Positions 5,997-7,462 of a stretch of 7,462 bases of DNA are shown one piece after another (within the stretch, counting starts at the first letter, position 1; every line of letters begins with the position of its first letter). This DNA comes from Firmicutes bacterium UBA5389 (lineage in GTDB: Bacteria > Bacillota > DTU025): assembly GCA_002409965.1 (NCBI GenBank), contig DHON01000034.1:1-7462 (forward strand), written 5' to 3'. The notes under the pieces are model-generated. The model was not told the origin of the DNA. It made no database searches and was given only the letters and a program-made list of their open reading frames with translations. A program made the translations under genes and the position numbers.

Positions 5997-6054
5997 GGAA
6001 GCCATCGAGGGGCAACCTGCTCCAAACCAAACGGGTTGCCCCTCGATGGCTTCC
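5997..6054. repeat. perfect 21-bp inverted repeat (long hairpin)
   Basis: The left arm 5997-6017 (GGAAGCCATCGAGG followed by GGCAACC) is the exact reverse complement of the right arm 6034-6054. The loop is 16 bases. The stem is GC-rich and would fold strongly in RNA from either strand, but no T-tract follows on either side, so it is not a standard terminator. The loop and inner arms (6015-6038) resemble the palindrome at 293-316 in 20 of 24 positions, which ties the hairpin to the repeat family of the left flank. Confidence 0.85.
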
Positions 6055-6065
6055 GAGCAAGGCTC

Positions 6066-6161
6066 CGCAGATACCCAAAGGGCCCGAAGGAGCCCCACGA
6101 TTCGCCGCATCGGGTCTTCCGCTTGCCCGATTCCGCACAACCTTCGGCTTTTCCCGCAGGT
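6066..6161. repeat. dispersed repeat, copy B
   Basis: This is the counterpart of 439-534 with the same length and no gaps, about 68% identical by hand count. It ends in a 22-bp ACCT...CAGGT palindrome (6140-6161). It starts 11 bases after the long hairpin and ends about 40 bases before recognisable AlkZ coding sequence, so it sits directly at the truncation point of that gene. Confidence 0.5.
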
Positions 6162-6201
6162 GCCGATTGATTGAATCGCCGCCGGTTGCCTTGTTTCTGC
6201 T

Positions 6202-7170
6202 CCCATTACCAGGCACGAGCTTGCCGACTGCGTGGCTTCGTCCATTGGGCTCGAGACGCGGGGATGGGTAGATCACAGTTGGGGAGGCGTGGTCAAGCTT
6301 GTCTCCTTGCAGGGCCTGGTATGCTTCGGCCCTGACCAGGGGCAGAAGGCTACGTTCGTGCATCGGGACCGGTGGCTGCATGGACTGCTCGGATCCGCGA
6401 CAGGGGATGGGGATGCCAAAGGAAGTGACGCCGCACCAGCAGAAGATGCCGGAGCGTTCCTGATGAGGCGATATCTGCGAAGCTACGGCCCGGCTACCTG
6501 GCGCGACTTCGCGTCCTGGACCGGCATGAAAGTGAGCGACACGGCTTGTATCGGTGGGCGTCTTGCCGGTGACTTGGCAGAGGTGTCGGTTGAAGGCCAG
6601 CCGGCGTGGGTTCTGCGCGAGAACTTGGAAGCCATTCGGCAGACTGCCGCCCTGTCCGCGCCAGGGGCTTTGACGCCGGGGCCTTCAGTCCGTCTGCTGC
6701 CCAGCTTCGATCCTTTCCTTCTGGGCCACGCTGACAAGAGCAGGTTCGTGGATGATGACTACTACAAGCGCGTATTCCGCAAGGCAGGCTGGTTGTCTCC
6801 TGTTCTGCCCGTGAATGGGCGCATCGCCGGCGTGTGGGCCCTGAAACGCAAAGGCCGCAAGCTGGTCATCACTGTGGAGCTCTTCGGCGTTCTTTCGTCC
6901 GACGAGCGCGATCTTGTGGCCGCGGAGGCCGACAACCTCGGGCGCTTCCTGGGAATGCCCACCCAACTCAGAATTGTGTGGGCAACAGCGATGCTGGGTC
7001 GGCGCACGCAGCGGCGGGGTCTTCAATGTGAGTCGCATCGCGTCGAAATGGCGCCGCCGCGTGTGAACGAGAATGCAGCTCCCTATCTGCAAACGCATTC
7101 CTGGCAACAGAGCAGCGGATACCGGGCCTTGGCAACGGAGTGCTGCACGACACTCTATGGACTGCCGTGA
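6202..7170 (+). pseudogene. 5'-truncated AlkZ-like winged-helix DNA glycosylase (HTH_42 family)
   Basis: Family-like sequence begins at PITRHELADCVASS (6202), continues through LQGLVCFGPDQGQKATFV and FLMRRYLRSYGPATWRDFASWTG, and has the strong block RLLPSFDPFLLGHADKSRFV (6691-6750) followed by VNGRIAGVW. This matches the C-terminal two thirds of winged-helix DNA-binding proteins of the AlkZ/YcaQ type, which excise damaged or crosslinked bases. The N-terminal part, which carries the catalytic QxQ motif, is missing. A stop lies at 6172-6174 and no ATG occurs before the homology. The only plausible start, GTG 6232, already lies inside the conserved region and has no clear ribosome binding site. 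Family likeness ends near RIV (6978), yet the frame runs on for 64 more unfamiliar residues to 7170, so the native stop also seems lost. A glycosylase activity is unlikely. Confidence 0.7.
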
Positions 7171-7376
7171 TCCGCCCTAGGCGCAAGATGGCGACTGTAT
7201 CCCGCGAAGAACTACGCACGCTATGCGGCTCGGTGAAATCTGTACTTCATGAGATGACAGCACGAGGAGGCCGCGACACCGAGCGCGATCTGTATGGCCG
7301 GCCCGGCGGCTACAAGACGATACTGAGCAGGAACACGATGGACAAGCCATGCCCGATTGCTTGCCTGCAAGGATAG
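7077..7376 (+). pseudogene. C-terminal remnant of an Fpg/Nei-family DNA glycosylase
   Basis: The frame reads SLSANAFLATEQRIPGLGNG followed by VLHDTLWTAVIRPRRK, the helix-two-turn-helix DNA-binding region of Fpg/MutM and Nei. Next come ARGGRDTERDLYGRPGGYKT and ILSRNTMDKPCPI, the family's lead into the zinc finger. The catalytic N-terminus (PE at residues 1-2) and roughly the first 170 residues are absent. A stop at 7029-7031 and unrelated sequence lie upstream. The zinc finger is broken: after CPI the second cysteine spacing is wrong and a TAG follows at 7374. Farther on in the same frame YLGSS (7410-7424) resembles the YLGGS seen in intact relatives, so the end may be decayed in place. The first 94 bases overlap the run-on frame of the AlkZ remnant. 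The living protein would remove oxidised bases. This piece cannot. Confidence 0.75.
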
Positions 7377-7462
7377 GCCGCCGATCGGTCGTCCACAGAA
7401 CACTACCGGTACCTAGGTAGCTCTCAACAAGTCTTTGCGCGATGCGCCTGTTAGGCATCGCA

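Larger units (their letters stand above)
5777..6201. other. gene-free gap between nrdD promoter and AlkZ remnant
   Basis: No frame here has a ribosome binding site with a family-like product. The gap holds the 21-bp inverted repeat (5997-6054) and repeat copy B (6066-6161). The region 5777-5990 shows nothing I can identify. The missing N-terminal part of the AlkZ-like gene would be expected here, but its characteristic sequence is not seen in any frame. Confidence 0.5.

Noticed and set aside
5884..6381. 165-codon minus-strand frame over the hairpin and AlkZ start
   Set aside because: It reads through the perfect inverted repeat and opposite to conserved AlkZ coding sequence. There is no domain or ribosome binding site.
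6232..7376. AlkZ-Fpg fusion enzyme
   Set aside because: The two parts are in different frames, both lack catalytic ends, and the sequence between them is unlike either family.
7440..7460. integron attC-like core GTTAGGC with a small hairpin at the window end
   Set aside because: No partner RYYYAAC core at the right distance, no integrase, and the hairpin stem is short with unpaired bases. A 7-base match is expected by chance.

Overview
The window looks like a chromosomal segment of an anaerobic, moderately GC-rich bacterium. A Bacillota (Clostridia-like) host is my best guess. The reasons are strong GGGAGG-type ribosome binding sites, a class III (strictly anaerobic) ribonucleotide reductase, TTGACT/TATATT promoters with an extended -10, and a textbook cobalamin riboswitch. 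No gene in the window fixes the taxonomy.

Layout. Bases 1-850 hold no convincing gene. They contain pairs of short palindromes and one copy of a dispersed repeat. A good sigma-A-type promoter (853-881) then precedes an exported beta-propeller (PD40-like) protein (966-1817, +). Next is a membrane-anchored OB-fold protein (1947-2597, +) whose second OB domain is cut off. It runs out of frame into the C-terminal half of a calcineurin-like metallophosphoesterase (to 2919, +). The phosphoesterase tail overlaps, convergently, the 3' end of nrdG. On the minus strand, nrdD (5407-3440) and nrdG (3437-2841) form a tightly coupled operon. Its roughly 340-nt leader carries an adenosylcobalamin riboswitch (about 5652-5447) behind an extended -10 promoter (5776-5748). 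Beyond that, 5777-6200 is gene-free apart from a perfect 21-bp inverted repeat and a second copy of the dispersed repeat. The rest of the + strand holds two DNA-glycosylase remnants: a 5'-truncated AlkZ-like (winged-helix, HTH_42) gene, then the C-terminal part of an Fpg/Nei glycosylase with a damaged zinc finger.

How it fits together. The functional core is the riboswitch-controlled nrdDG operon. Vitamin B12 would shut off the B12-independent anaerobic reductase, which suggests that a B12-dependent (class II, NrdJ) enzyme lies elsewhere in the genome. The flanks look like a decaying or rearranged region. At least three genes have lost one end or their middle, and one of the truncation points lies next to a repeat copy. 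I see no defence system, CRISPR array, rRNA or tRNA. The most unusual items are the palindrome/repeat family, the B12 switch on a class III reductase that lacks an ATP-cone, and the series of truncated genes.
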